Below, piece by piece: positions 43,612 through 52,126 of a DNA stretch of 54,140 nt. The position numbers were made by a program, and so were the translations under genes. The stretch's first letter is position 1; the number at the start of each line of letters is the position of its first letter. The DNA comes from Corynebacterium urinipleomorphum (GTDB taxonomy: Bacteria > Actinomycetota > Actinomycetes > Mycobacteriales > Mycobacteriaceae), in assembly GCF_900155535.1 (NCBI RefSeq), contig NZ_LT706965.1, positions 687,433-741,572 on the forward strand. Direction: 5' to 3'. A model generated the notes under the pieces. That model made no database searches and was not told the DNA's origin. It was given only the letters and a program-made list of their open reading frames with translations.

Positions 43612-44391
43612 TCACCAGGTCGAGTCGCCGCGGGTGATCGCGTCGTACCCGCCGTCGACGAAGATGACCTGGCCGCACAGGTGGGTGTTTTCCTCGCTGG
43701 TGAGCCACGCAAGCATCTTCGCCGCCTGCTCCGGCTCGAGCCAACCGTTGAGCGGCATGGGAACCTGCTCCAACTGGGCCAAGCCTTCCTCGCTGTTACG
43801 CAGCTGCTCCGTCATCGGGGACACGACCACAGCCGGGGCGATGGCGTTGAGCGCGATGCCTGCGCCCGCCCACTTGTCCGTCGGCGCGTTGCGGCGCACC
43901 CAACGCGCAACCGCCTGCTTGGACGCGGAGTAGTTCGCGTACCCCTCCCGCGGTCCGGCTTCCGCGAGCGCGGTGCCGCGTGCGACTGCTCGCTCCTCAT
44001 CGTTATCCAGCAACGCGTTGAGCAACTCCACGTCGGTCGGCTGCAGCGACGCCATGGACGCGGTGACCACAGCGCGGGGATTATCAGACGCGGCGAGCAG
44101 GTCGTACACGCCTTCCAGCGTGGCCACGGCACCGAAGTAGTTCACCTGCACCGTTTTGGCGATCGGTGCCTGCATACCCGCGTTGGCAATGACCGCGTTG
44201 AGCTGGCCGCCAGAGAGCTCGCGCGCCCTCACCGCCAGCTCTTCACGGCCTTCCGGTGTGGTCAGGTCGCAGTTGATGTCGGCGCCTTGAATGTCTGCGG
44301 TGATCACCGTCTCGCCGCGTCCGCGCAAAAGCTCGGCTGTGGCCTTGCCAATGCCGCCGGTTCCGCCGGTGATCAGGTAAGTTCGGGACAT
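43612..44391 (-). CDS. Short-chain dehydrogenase/reductase (SDR)
   Basis: A 259-residue Rossmann oxidoreductase: TGGTGGIGKATAELL (cofactor loop at 8-22), AVIANAGMQ (NAG motif), Ser in VTASMASLQ and YSASK (catalytic Tyr and Lys). ADIQGADINCDL after strand 2 suggests NAD(H) preference through an acidic residue. No substrate can be given. The ribosome-binding site GGGAGG lies inside a long stem at 44399-44457 that separates this gene from rpsP, suggesting regulated or uncoupled translation. Confidence 0.88.
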   Translation of the reverse strand: MSRTYLITGGTGGIGKATAELLRGRGETVITADIQGADINCDLTTPEGREELAVRARELSGGQLNAVIANAGMQAPIAKTVQVNYFGAVATLEGVYDLLAASDNPRAVVTASMASLQPTDVELLNALLDNDEERAVARGTALAEAGPREGYANYSASKQAVARWVRRNAPTDKWAGAGIALNAIAPAVVVSPMTEQLRNSEEGLAQLEQVPMPLNGWLEPEQAAKMLAWLTSEENTHLCGQVIFVDGGYDAITRGDSTW

Positions 44392-44398
44392 GAGAAAA

Positions 44399-44457
44399 CC
44401 TCCCTAGACGTTGGAAAACAACAGGAATCTGTTGCTTTCAGTTTACGCCTGGGGAGG
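44399..44457 (-). terminator. Nested hairpins between rpsP and the SDR gene
   Basis: An inner hairpin CAACAG-GAAT-CTGTTG (44419-44434) is followed on the minus strand by TTTTCC. An outer stem pairs CCTCCCTAGACG (44399-44410) with CGCCTGGGGAGG (44446-44457) at 10 of 12. The outer arm contains the SDR ribosome-binding site. It could act as rpsP terminator and as a translation block for the SDR gene. Confidence 0.6.
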
Positions 44458-44483
44458 CCTGAAAACGCGGTTTTGAGGTCCGC

Positions 44484-45002
44484 TTAGTTCTCCTCGGAAG
44501 CCTCTGCGTCTTCCGCCGGAGCCTCAGAGTCCTCGGACTCCGCAGCCTCTGCCTCAGCGGCAGCCTTGGCCTCTGCCTCAGCCTCGGCAGCTGCCTTAGC
44601 CTCAGCCTCTTCCTTAGCCTTCTTGCGCTTCTCGGTGATGGCCTCGGCGGTCGGGCCGTTGGATGCTTCCTCGAGCGCCTGGTTGAACAGGTCGAGCTTG
44701 GACGGCTTCTCCTCGGCCACCTTGAGGGTGCCCTCGGCGCCGTCGAGGCCCTTGTGCTTCTGCCAGTCGCCGGTCACCTTCAGCAGGGCCAGCACCGGTT
44801 CGGTCGGCTGAGCACCGACGCCGAGCCAGTACTGCGCACGCTCAGAGTCGATCTGAATGAGCGACGGCTCTTCCTTCGGGTGGTAGATGCCGATGTTCTC
44901 GATGACGCGGCCGTCGCGACGGGTGCGTGCGTCAGCAACGACAACGCGGTACTGGGCGTTGCGGATCTTGCCCAGACGCTGCAGCTTGATCTTTACAGCC
45001 AT
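44484..45002 (-). CDS. rpsP: 30S ribosomal protein S16
   Basis: S16 core ([54 protein letters not shown]) over the first ~85 residues. A long Lys/Ala/Glu tail (ending [19 protein letters not shown]) brings it to 172 residues, as in other actinobacteria. The long open frame upstream is not used; AAGGAC precedes the ATG at 45002. Confidence 0.97.
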   Translation of the reverse strand: MAVKIKLQRLGKIRNAQYRVVVADARTRRDGRVIENIGIYHPKEEPSLIQIDSERAQYWLGVGAQPTEPVLALLKVTGDWQKHKGLDGAEGTLKVAEEKPSKLDLFNQALEEASNGPTAEAITEKRKKAKEEAEAKAAAEAEAEAKAAAEAEAAESEDSEAPAEDAEASEEN

Positions 45003-45391
45003 ATTGAAAAGTCCTTCTCGGTCACTGGGCAGTTCAGACACCCGCTGCTTATCAGCGGGCCGGTTCAACCCTTCATGTTCATACTGCGTGTGACTGTGGC
45101 CGGTCGGTGCGAATCCCACTTTGCGGTAAGGTTTCTGCCGGTTCCGGCGCTAACGCAGGTTGTGTCTCGGCGTGCTCTATCCTCAGGGCGCGCGTTGACC
45201 CCGAATACCCTACCCCCGCCGATACCGCCACACCAAAACAACGGGCGGGTTAACAAGAAACGCTTTACTCGGCGGTAAGGTCTGCACAGGAAGACCCAGA
45301 AAACTCCCGAATCACGCGGCTACCGGCAACGATTTTTCCACGGGCTGCGCCTACCTTTACTTCTTACCCCGACGCAACGGATTTTCACGCA
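45003..45391. promoter_or_regulatory. rpsP / acyltransferase divergent region (389 bp)
   Basis: The largest gap in the window. For rpsP (minus strand) a -35 TTGGTG (45231-45236), an 18-nt spacer and -10 TAGGGT (45207-45212) predict a leader of about 200 nt. That leader contains a perfect 7-bp hairpin CCCGCTG-CTTAT-CAGCGGG at 45041-45059, 40 nt before the ATG. No gene or confident plus-strand promoter was found in the rest. Confidence 0.45.
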
Positions 45392-47662
45392 ATGACGACC
45401 ACGCTCACCCCCCAGCACCACAAGGTCTCAAAACCGGCGCCCAAACAGGCGTACCGGAACGATCTCGACGGATTGCGCGGTGTGGCCATCGGCTTGGTCG
45501 TGCTGTTCCACGTCTTTGTGGGCCGGGTGTCGGGCGGCGTGGACGTGTTCCTTTTGCTCTCGGGCTATTTCTTCATGGGCTCGCAACTCAGGTACGCGAT
45601 GCGCCCTAACCCGTCGCTGAATCCGTGGTGGCCGTTCTGGCGCACCGCCCGGCGTCTCCTCCCCGCCCTGGCTGTGGTTCTGGCGGCTGTGTACGCGGGG
45701 ATCAAGTGGCTGACCCCGGAAATCATGAGCAACGACCTGGCCAAGCAGTTCACGGCTGCGGTTTTGTACTACCAGAACTACGAACTGGCGTCGCAGAACC
45801 TCGATTACGCGGCGGCAGGCGCCGAGACCTCGCCGCTGCAGCACCTGTGGTCCATGAGCGTGCAGGGGCAGTTCTATGTTTTCGCCATCACCTTCGGAGT
45901 GATTGTGGCGTTCTTGGCCAGCCGCCGCGGGGTGGCCAATGAGAAGCTGCGTCGGGGCATCATCATCGTCTTGGCTGTTGTGACGGTGGCCTCGTTCGCA
46001 TACGCATCGCGACACGGTCTCGTGGGTACGCCGAAGAACTACTACGAATTTCCTTCCCGCCTGTGGGAGCTAGGTTTTGGTGCGCTACTGGCCATGCTGC
46101 CTATCACCAACCTGATCCCGGAGAGACTACGTGGGTGGGCAGCAGGTCTAGGTGTGACAGCGATTGCTCTGACGGGCGTCATCATTTCCACCTCGCTCGC
46201 TTTCCCCGGTCCTGCCGCTCTCATTCCGTTGCTCGGCGCAGCTTTGGTGGTCATGGCGGGCCCCGACCAGCCGGTCGCTCGCGTCCTGTCATCAGGCCCG
46301 ATCTTGTGGCTTGGTAAGGTCGCGTACTCCCTCTACCTGTGGCACTGGCCGCTGCTCATCCTGTTCACGGTGAAGTCCGGCCGCCCCACTCCGACTGTTG
46401 CGCTCGGTGTGCTCGTCATCGCTCTTTCGCTGTGCCTCGCTCACTTGACCTACACCCTGGTGGAGGATCCGCTGCGCCAGCACGGTAAGCGGCCGAAAGC
46501 GAACGACGAACCGGTGAAGAACGCCCGAGCGAGCCTTCAGACCTTCGAAGGCCGCGGCCGTGCCGTCGGCGGTGCGATCATCGGTGCTTTACTCATCGGG
46601 CTACTCTCCGTCCAGCCGATCTACGCCCGCCAGGTCAACAACGCGGACTTCGAACTCGCCTCGAGCAAATACCCGGGTGCGATGGCGCATTTCGGCGCCG
46701 AGGTGCCGGAAGAAGAGCCTCAACCGGACCCCGCATTGATCGCCGACATCTTTCCCCCAACAGTCGCGAAAAACTGCATTATCTTCATGGACCAACCGGC
46801 AGACATGATGCCGGGGCCGGAATGCGTGTGGGGCGACACCAAGGCAGAAACCACCGTGGTGATCTTCGGTGGCTCCCACTCGGAACCGTGGCTCATACCG
46901 CTTGACCAGTTGGGCCGCGAGCACGGCTTCAAGGTCATTCCTTTGGTGCGTCAGGCATGCCCCCTGATCTTGGACGACTTGGACACCGTCAGTCCAGAGT
47001 GCGCCGAGTGGTCGCGTCTGGCATTCGACCGCATCATCGAACTTCAACCGGACCTGACTGTTTCGACTGCCACCCGCCCCGAGGGTCGTGCCGGCGAGGG
47101 CAGCCCCGGCCCCGATATGGTCCCGTATTCCTACGCCACCGTGTGGGAGGAACTTCAGGCCAACGACATCCCGTTCCTGGGTCTCCGCGACAATCCGTGG
47201 GTGTTCAGCCGCGAGGGTGAGCACATGGACCCGAACGAGTGCCTCATCGCCGGAAACGATGTCGAGTCCTGCTCGACGTTGCGCCACACCGTCTACGGTG
47301 ACACCGACCCGGCTGCTGAGTTCCTCTTCCCGGAGAACAAACAGTGGGGATTGAACACAGCTGACTGGTACTGCAACGAGGAGACGTGCCCGCCGATCAT
47401 CGGCAACGTGTACGTCTACCGGGACCAGAACCACATCTCTAACGCCTATGCCGCGACCACTGCCCCGTTGATTTGGGCAAAGCTCCAGGAAATCTTCACT
47501 GCGCTCGGTGTCGAAGTCGACGGCCTCAACGAGTCCCCCGAATTGGATCCGGAGCGCGGTGCCTTCGCGGTCGGGCATGTGGAACGGGCGGGCGCGGGAG
47601 ACGTCGGCAAGCCGAGCGTTGAAGCGAACCCGGACATCCTCCCGGAGCTCGGCGAGCAATAA
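45392..47662 (+). CDS. Membrane acyltransferase (OafA/YrhL type) fused to an SGNH domain
   Basis: A 756-residue protein. Residues 1-400 are an acyltransferase-3 domain of about ten membrane helices, opening YRNDLDGLRGVAIGLVVLFH (catalytic His and conserved Arg), with YSLYLWHWPLLIL and YTLVEDPLR near its end. After one more helix (GAIIGALLIGLLSVQPIYA) the extracytoplasmic SGNH-like domain has VVIFGGSHSEPW (nucleophile Ser), GLRDNPW and YRDQNHISN (Asp-His). Such proteins acylate cell-surface glycans or glycolipids; in corynebacteria envelope sugars or mycolyl precursors are candidates. Neighbours give no hint. Confidence 0.88.
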   Translation: MTTTLTPQHHKVSKPAPKQAYRNDLDGLRGVAIGLVVLFHVFVGRVSGGVDVFLLLSGYFFMGSQLRYAMRPNPSLNPWWPFWRTARRLLPALAVVLAAVYAGIKWLTPEIMSNDLAKQFTAAVLYYQNYELASQNLDYAAAGAETSPLQHLWSMSVQGQFYVFAITFGVIVAFLASRRGVANEKLRRGIIIVLAVVTVASFAYASRHGLVGTPKNYYEFPSRLWELGFGALLAMLPITNLIPERLRGWAAGLGVTAIALTGVIISTSLAFPGPAALIPLLGAALVVMAGPDQPVARVLSSGPILWLGKVAYSLYLWHWPLLILFTVKSGRPTPTVALGVLVIALSLCLAHLTYTLVEDPLRQHGKRPKANDEPVKNARASLQTFEGRGRAVGGAIIGALLIGLLSVQPIYARQVNNADFELASSKYPGAMAHFGAEVPEEEPQPDPALIADIFPPTVAKNCIIFMDQPADMMPGPECVWGDTKAETTVVIFGGSHSEPWLIPLDQLGREHGFKVIPLVRQACPLILDDLDTVSPECAEWSRLAFDRIIELQPDLTVSTATRPEGRAGEGSPGPDMVPYSYATVWEELQANDIPFLGLRDNPWVFSREGEHMDPNECLIAGNDVESCSTLRHTVYGDTDPAAEFLFPENKQWGLNTADWYCNEETCPPIIGNVYVYRDQNHISNAYAATTAPLIWAKLQEIFTALGVEVDGLNESPELDPERGAFAVGHVERAGAGDVGKPSVEANPDILPELGEQ

Positions 47663-47687
47663 AAAACCTCCCGCGATCTGCGGGAAG
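47661..47687 (-). terminator. ffh terminator
   Basis: On the minus strand a short stem CCCGC / GCGGG with flanking pairs (47667-47687) is followed by TTTTTT (47661-47666). It overlaps the stop codon of the convergent acyltransferase gene. Confidence 0.7.
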
Positions 47688-47700
47688 AGCCGGCAGCGTC

Positions 47701-49335
47701 CTACTTGCCTTTGCCCATGCGCTTCATTGCTTCGCCGAAGTCAAGGTTGTTCAAATCGATGCCGTCCATGCCCGGCGGCAGCTGCTCCTGCATCTTCCGC
47801 AGCTGGGCGGGATCGAGCTGATCCATACCCGGCATTCCGCCCATTCCGGGCATTCCACCCATTCCCGGCATTTTCGGGCTTCCGCCCTTCTTCGCCGGCT
47901 TGCGCTTGCCGTTCTTGCCCTTGCGGCCCTTCGGCTTCTTCTTCGTGGCGGAACGGCCCATGCCCGGCATGCCGCCCATACCCGGCATGCCGGACAGGCC
48001 GAACTGGCTGGCCATCTTGCCCATCATCTTCTTGGCTTCAAAGAAGCGCTCCACAAGCTGGTTCACTTCGGCGACGGTGACACCGGAGCCGTTGGCGATG
48101 CGCTTGCGGCGGGAGGCGTTGAGGATCTTCGGGTCCTCGCGCTCTTGCGGCGTCATGCCGCGGATGATGGCCTGGATACGGTCGAGTTGCTTCTCGTCGA
48201 CCATGTCGGCCATCTCGTTCATCTGCTTGCCGCCCGGCATCATCTTCAGCAGGTTGCCAATAGGCCCCATGCGGCGGATCATGAGCAGCTGGTCGAGGAA
48301 GTCCTCGAGCGTGAGCTCCCCGGAGCCCAGCTTCATGGCGGCTTCTTCCGCTTTCTGCTGGTCCATCGTCGCTTCCGCCTGCTCGATGAGGGAGAGCAGG
48401 TCGCCCATGCCGAGAATGCGGCTGGACATGCGGTCCGGGTGGAAGATGTCGAAGTCCTCGAGCTTCTCGCCCGTGGACGCGTACAGGATCGGCTTGCCCG
48501 TGACCTCACGGATGGACAGGGCGGCACCACCGCGGGCGTCGCCGTCGAGCTTGGTCAGGACAACACCGGTGAAGTCGACACCGTCGGCGAAGGCCTGCGC
48601 GGTGGCGACGGCATCCTGGCCGATCATGGCATCGATGACGAAGAGGACTTCGTCGGGGTTGACGGCATCGCGGATGTTGCGCGCCTGCGTCATCAGCGTC
48701 TCGTCAATACCCAGGCGGCCTGCGGTATCGATGATGACCACGTCAGCGTGGGTGCGGCGAGCCTCCTCGATCGAGGCTTTGGCCACCTCGACCGGGTCGC
48801 CGTGGGATGTGCCCATCTCGTGGTCACTCGAGTCCAGCGAGGTGCCCGGGTCCGGAGCGAACGTGGGCACGCCAGCACGCTTGCCGACGATCTCCAGCTG
48901 CTGCACCGCCCCCGGACGCTGCAAATCGCAGGCCACCAGCATCGGGGTGTGACCCTGCTTGGTCAGGTGGAGCGCGAGCTTACCTGCCAGAGTCGTCTTA
49001 CCTGCACCCTGTAGACCGGCGAGCATGATGACGGTCGGCGGGTTCTTGGCTAGGTTGAGCCGGCGGGTCTCGCCGCCGAGGATGTTGGTGAGCTCCTCGT
49101 CGACGATTTTAATGACCTGCTGCGCCGGGTTGAGCGCCTCGGACACATCGGCCCCAAGCGCGCGCTCCTTCACCCGCTTGATAAAGGCGCGGACAACAGG
49201 CAAGGAGACATCGGCCTCAAGCAGGGCGATGCGGATCTCACGGGCAGTGGCGTTGATGTCCTCTTCCGTGAGTTTGCCCTTGCCGCGCAGACCTTTGAGC
49301 GCTGTTTGCAAGCGGTCGGACAATGACTCGAACAC
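47701..49335 (-). CDS. ffh: Signal recognition particle protein Ffh
   Basis: SRP54-type GTPase that binds signal sequences of membrane proteins. The 544 residues comprise the N domain (VFESLSDRLQTALKGLRGKG), the G domain with GLQGAGKTTLAGKL, DTAGRL and TKLDGDARGGAAL, and the Met-rich M domain. The M domain ends in repeated GMPGMGGMPGMG units split by a basic KKKPKGRKGKNGKRKP segment. A GTG at 49344 is possible; the GTG at 49335 has AAGGAG at 10 nt and matches the family start MFESLSDRL. Confidence 0.95.
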   Translation of the reverse strand: MFESLSDRLQTALKGLRGKGKLTEEDINATAREIRIALLEADVSLPVVRAFIKRVKERALGADVSEALNPAQQVIKIVDEELTNILGGETRRLNLAKNPPTVIMLAGLQGAGKTTLAGKLALHLTKQGHTPMLVACDLQRPGAVQQLEIVGKRAGVPTFAPDPGTSLDSSDHEMGTSHGDPVEVAKASIEEARRTHADVVIIDTAGRLGIDETLMTQARNIRDAVNPDEVLFVIDAMIGQDAVATAQAFADGVDFTGVVLTKLDGDARGGAALSIREVTGKPILYASTGEKLEDFDIFHPDRMSSRILGMGDLLSLIEQAEATMDQQKAEEAAMKLGSGELTLEDFLDQLLMIRRMGPIGNLLKMMPGGKQMNEMADMVDEKQLDRIQAIIRGMTPQEREDPKILNASRRKRIANGSGVTVAEVNQLVERFFEAKKMMGKMASQFGLSGMPGMGGMPGMGRSATKKKPKGRKGKNGKRKPAKKGGSPKMPGMGGMPGMGGMPGMDQLDPAQLRKMQEQLPPGMDGIDLNNLDFGEAMKRMGKGK

Positions 49336-49403
49336 GAGTGGCACGCTCCTTGGAGAACGGTAGAGGGTTAAGACAGAAACTTCCCTATACCCTAGCGCGC
49401 CGG

Positions 49404-49442
49404 AGCGTGCCGTCGATAAGCGAAGTGCTTTTAAGGCACGCT
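49404..49442. other. glnK 3' hairpin with a GTCGATAAGC loop
   Basis: AGCGTGCC (49404-49411) and GGCACGCT (49435-49442) form an 8-bp perfect stem, the second arm overlapping the glnK stop. The loop begins directly with the motif. No U-tract follows, so it is not a standard intrinsic terminator. Confidence 0.65.
49412..49421 (+). repeat. GTCGATAAGC motif, intergenic copy (glnK / ffh)
   Basis: First ten bases of the 23-nt loop of the glnK 3' hairpin; continues GAAGTGCTTTTAA. Confidence 0.85.
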
Positions 49443-49785
49443 AATTGACGATCGCGTCCTCGTCCGTCTCCCCCGCGCGCACTCGAATGACGCGTTCGAC
49501 AGGTGTTACCCAGATCTTTCCGTCGCCGATTTCTCCGGTGTACGCCGACCCCAGGATCGCGTCGACTGCCGCCTTCTCCTGGGAGTCCGTGACCACGACT
49601 TCGAGTTTGAGTTTGGCCACATAGGGCGAGGAGTACTGGGCCCCACGGTAAAACTCAACTCCGGCTCGTTGGCGTCCTCGGCCCTGGGCTTCCGTAATCG
49701 TGATTCCCTGGATGCCTGCCCCTTCAAGGGCGACCACCACATCTTCCAGTGTGAACGGTTTGATGACTGCTGTGATGAGCTTCAT
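49441..49785 (-). CDS. glnK: Nitrogen regulatory protein PII (GlnK)
   Basis: Trimeric signal protein that reports nitrogen status to AmtB and, in corynebacteria, to the regulator AmtR. The 114 residues include GDGKIWVTPVERVIRVRAGE (PII signature) and a T-loop VEFYRGAQYSSPY with Tyr51, the residue adenylylated by GlnD in C. glutamicum. AAGGAG precedes the ATG, which overlaps the stop codon of the amtB remnant (ATGA). No glnD follows: ffh starts 105 bp downstream. In C. glutamicum the operon is amtB-glnK-glnD, so this gene has lost both partners locally. Confidence 0.95.
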   Translation of the reverse strand: MKLITAVIKPFTLEDVVVALEGAGIQGITITEAQGRGRQRAGVEFYRGAQYSSPYVAKLKLEVVVTDSQEKAAVDAILGSAYTGEIGDGKIWVTPVERVIRVRAGETDEDAIVN

Positions 49786-50212
49786 CGTTCAATCTCCTTG
49801 TCCTTGACGGGAGCCGCCTTTTTCTGGGCAGTGACCGCTGTGCGGGAGTGCGGTTCATGGTGCTCCCGCGATTCGTTCAAACCGAGCTCCGCAGCTGCCC
49901 GGTTGCCCATCGGTAGTCCACCGGGGCGCATGCCGGGCCCACCGAAGTCGTAACCGGTCTCGCGGTGCATCGAGCCACCGTTCCCCAAATACCTGCCACC
50001 AAGTGGACACCCACGACGTCGAGCGAGTCATCGTAGTTGAAGGTGTACTTCAGCCCCACGCCGAAGCAGGCGAGGATGCCACCAATGAAGCCGAGCGCCA
50101 GGGAGGAGACTGGGTTGATGTCTCCCGCGGCGGGTGTAATTGCCACGAGGCCGGCCACTAGACCCGAGGAGGCACCGAGCGGAGTCGCGTACCCGTCGCG
50201 CAGACGCTCAAA
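49782..50212 (-). pseudogene. amtB: Ammonium transporter remnant
   Basis: About 145 codons remain of a ~430-residue Amt protein. One segment reads FERLRDGYATPLGASSGLVA through ITPAAGDINPVSSLALGF and SLDVVGVHLVAGIWGT, a typical Amt core with the conserved His in VGVHLVAG. After GIWGT the frame shifts and the sequence jumps to TGYDFGGPGMRPGG and an Amt-like C-terminal tail (AAAELGLNESREHHEPHS) ending at the glnK start. The N-terminal half and part of the last helices are missing. The upstream edge lies against the ftsY terminator. Confidence 0.85.
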
Positions 50213-50215
50213 CCC

Positions 50216-50261
50216 CGAAAAAACCAAAAATGCGACATAGGTCACTCCTATGCCGCATTTT
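50216..50261 (-). terminator. ftsY terminator
   Basis: CCTATGCCGCATTTT (50247-50261) and AAAATGCGACATAGG (50227-50241) pair at 14 of 15 with a 5-nt loop. On the minus strand the run TTTTTGGTTTTTT follows (part of it in the arm). The amtB remnant begins directly after. Confidence 0.85.
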
Positions 50262-50311
50262 AAATTCAGTTGGTTATGCCTATGAAGCTGCGGTGAAATC
50301 AGCCGTTTTCG

Positions 50312-52087
50312 CTATCCGAGCAGGGCGTCCACGAATCCTTCGACCTCGAACGGTGCGAGATCGTCGGCTCCCTCGCCGAGTCCGACGAGCTTCACCGGCA
50401 CGCCGAGCTCCTCCTGGACCTGGAAGACGATGCCACCCTTGGCGGTGCCGTCCAGCTTGGTCAGGACCACGCCGGTGATCTCGACGACATCCTTGAACAC
50501 GCGCGCCTGCATGAGACCGTTCTGGCCGACGGTGGCGTCGAGCACCAGGAGCACCTCGTCCACCTGCGACTTCTTCTCCACTACTCGCTTGACTTTGCCC
50601 AGCTGGTCCATGAGGCCGGTGGAGGTGTGTAGACGTCCGGCGGTGTCGATGAGCACCACGTCGGCCTGCTGCTCCACACCGGTCTTCACTGCGTCGAAGG
50701 CGACGGACGCGGGATCCGCGCCTTCCTTGCCTCGGACGGTGGAGGCGCCCACCCGGCGGCCCCATGTCTCCAGCTGGTCGGCGGCCGCCGCACGGAAGGT
50801 ATCGGCCGCACCGAGCACCACGCTGTGCCCCATGGAGATGAGCACACGCGCGAGCTTGCCCGTTGTCGTGGTCTTGCCGGTGCCGTTGACGCCGACGACG
50901 AGGATGACCGCCGGCTTGCCGTTGTTCGGCATCGCCTTGATGGAACGGTCCAGCTCCGGCTTGCCCGCCTCAATGAGGGTCTCGCGCAGCATTGCTCGCG
51001 CCTCTTCCTCGCTGGACACGCCGCGTTCCGCGATCTTCTCGCGCAGCGATTCGGTGACCTTCATGGTCAACTCCGCGCCGAGGTCCGCCATGATGAGCGT
51101 GTCCTCGATCTCCTCCCACGCATCCTCGTCGAGGTCGCCTGCGGAGAGAATGCCAAGCAGGCCCTGACCGATCGCGTTCTGGGAACGGGACAGACGGCCA
51201 CGCAGCTTCCCGATACGCCCCGCCGCCGGTTCAATATCGTCCAACTGCGACTCAGGCACCGGCTCCGTCTCAATGACGCTCGCCTCGGTCTCCTCCGCTT
51301 CCGCGGAGACTCCTGCTCCGGCGGCTGCCGCACCAGCTGCTCCAGCAGCAGCACCCGCGCCCGGCGCCGGCGTCTGCTCGCGTGCTTCTTCAGCAGCATC
51401 GGCCGTGGAGCGCGCGGCCTCACCGGCCTCCTGGGCCTCAGCCTCAGCAGCCTCAGCAGCCTTTGCATCCGCGGCACCTGCGTCATCAAGCTCGGACTGT
51501 TCGGCCGGCTCAACGGGCTCCTGCTCAACCGCCTCGGCTGGTTCCGCGGATTCCACAGGTTCAGTGTTTTCCACAGGCTCCGCGGGCTGAGCCGACTCAA
51601 CCGGCTCGACCGACTCAACCGGCTCAATCTCCGCCGGGTCCGGCTCAATGAGTTCAGTCTCGGACTCGGCGACCTTCCCTGGGTCGACCTCGTCGTGCGG
51701 CTTGGGGGCGATGCGCTCGTTGTCAGCGGCGGCAGCATCGGCCCTTCCAGCAGCGCCGGTTGCTCCGGCAGCCCCCACGACGCCAACCGCGCCCGCAGCC
51801 GGACCAGGGGTGGAGGGGCGGTCGGTGTTCAAGGGCTCGTCGATACGCACGGGCTCTTTCTCAGCCGTCGGAGCGCCGGCGGGCGCGAAATTGAATCCGC
51901 CTTTGGCCTGGTAGTTGCCGGATTTCTCCTGTTGGGTGAGCTCCTTTTGCTGTTCCGGCTCCTTCTTTTCAAAGGAGACCGTCTTGGACTTCTTGCGGTT
52001 GTTGCCAACGACGACAACGATGCCCACGATGATGAGCAGCGCCACGACGACGGCGATAACGACCCACAGAACAGTTGAATTCATCAT
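50312..52087 (-). CDS. ftsY: SRP receptor FtsY
   Basis: Membrane receptor GTPase for Ffh. The 591 residues start MMNSTVLWVVIAVVVALLII, a membrane anchor. A long acidic A domain (60-270) follows, with PVESVEPVESAQPAEPVEN-like repeats and an Ala/Gly segment. Then come the N domain (from about 285) and the G domain with VVGVNGTGKTTTTGKLARVL, DTAGRLHTSTGLMDQL and TKLDGTAKGG. Starts at 52096, 52087 and 52084 are all possible around GGGGAGC; the anchor is intact in each. It follows smc by 39 bp. Confidence 0.95.
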   Translation of the reverse strand: MMNSTVLWVVIAVVVALLIIVGIVVVVGNNRKKSKTVSFEKKEPEQQKELTQQEKSGNYQAKGGFNFAPAGAPTAEKEPVRIDEPLNTDRPSTPGPAAGAVGVVGAAGATGAAGRADAAAADNERIAPKPHDEVDPGKVAESETELIEPDPAEIEPVESVEPVESAQPAEPVENTEPVESAEPAEAVEQEPVEPAEQSELDDAGAADAKAAEAAEAEAQEAGEAARSTADAAEEAREQTPAPGAGAAAGAAGAAAAGAGVSAEAEETEASVIETEPVPESQLDDIEPAAGRIGKLRGRLSRSQNAIGQGLLGILSAGDLDEDAWEEIEDTLIMADLGAELTMKVTESLREKIAERGVSSEEEARAMLRETLIEAGKPELDRSIKAMPNNGKPAVILVVGVNGTGKTTTTGKLARVLISMGHSVVLGAADTFRAAAADQLETWGRRVGASTVRGKEGADPASVAFDAVKTGVEQQADVVLIDTAGRLHTSTGLMDQLGKVKRVVEKKSQVDEVLLVLDATVGQNGLMQARVFKDVVEITGVVLTKLDGTAKGGIVFQVQEELGVPVKLVGLGEGADDLAPFEVEGFVDALLG

Positions 52088-52126
52088 GCTCCCCATAGTG
52101 CCACCTAATCGCGGCACGGGAAGGAG

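Noticed and set aside
47830..47995. Repeated CCCATGCCCGGCAT-like units as a DNA repeat array
   Set aside because: They encode the GMPGMGGMPGM tail of the Ffh M domain, a normal feature of the protein.
49782..49988. Independent small protein upstream of glnK
   Set aside because: The sequence fits the C-terminal tail of an Amt transporter, stops on the glnK start codon, and has no start signal of its own.
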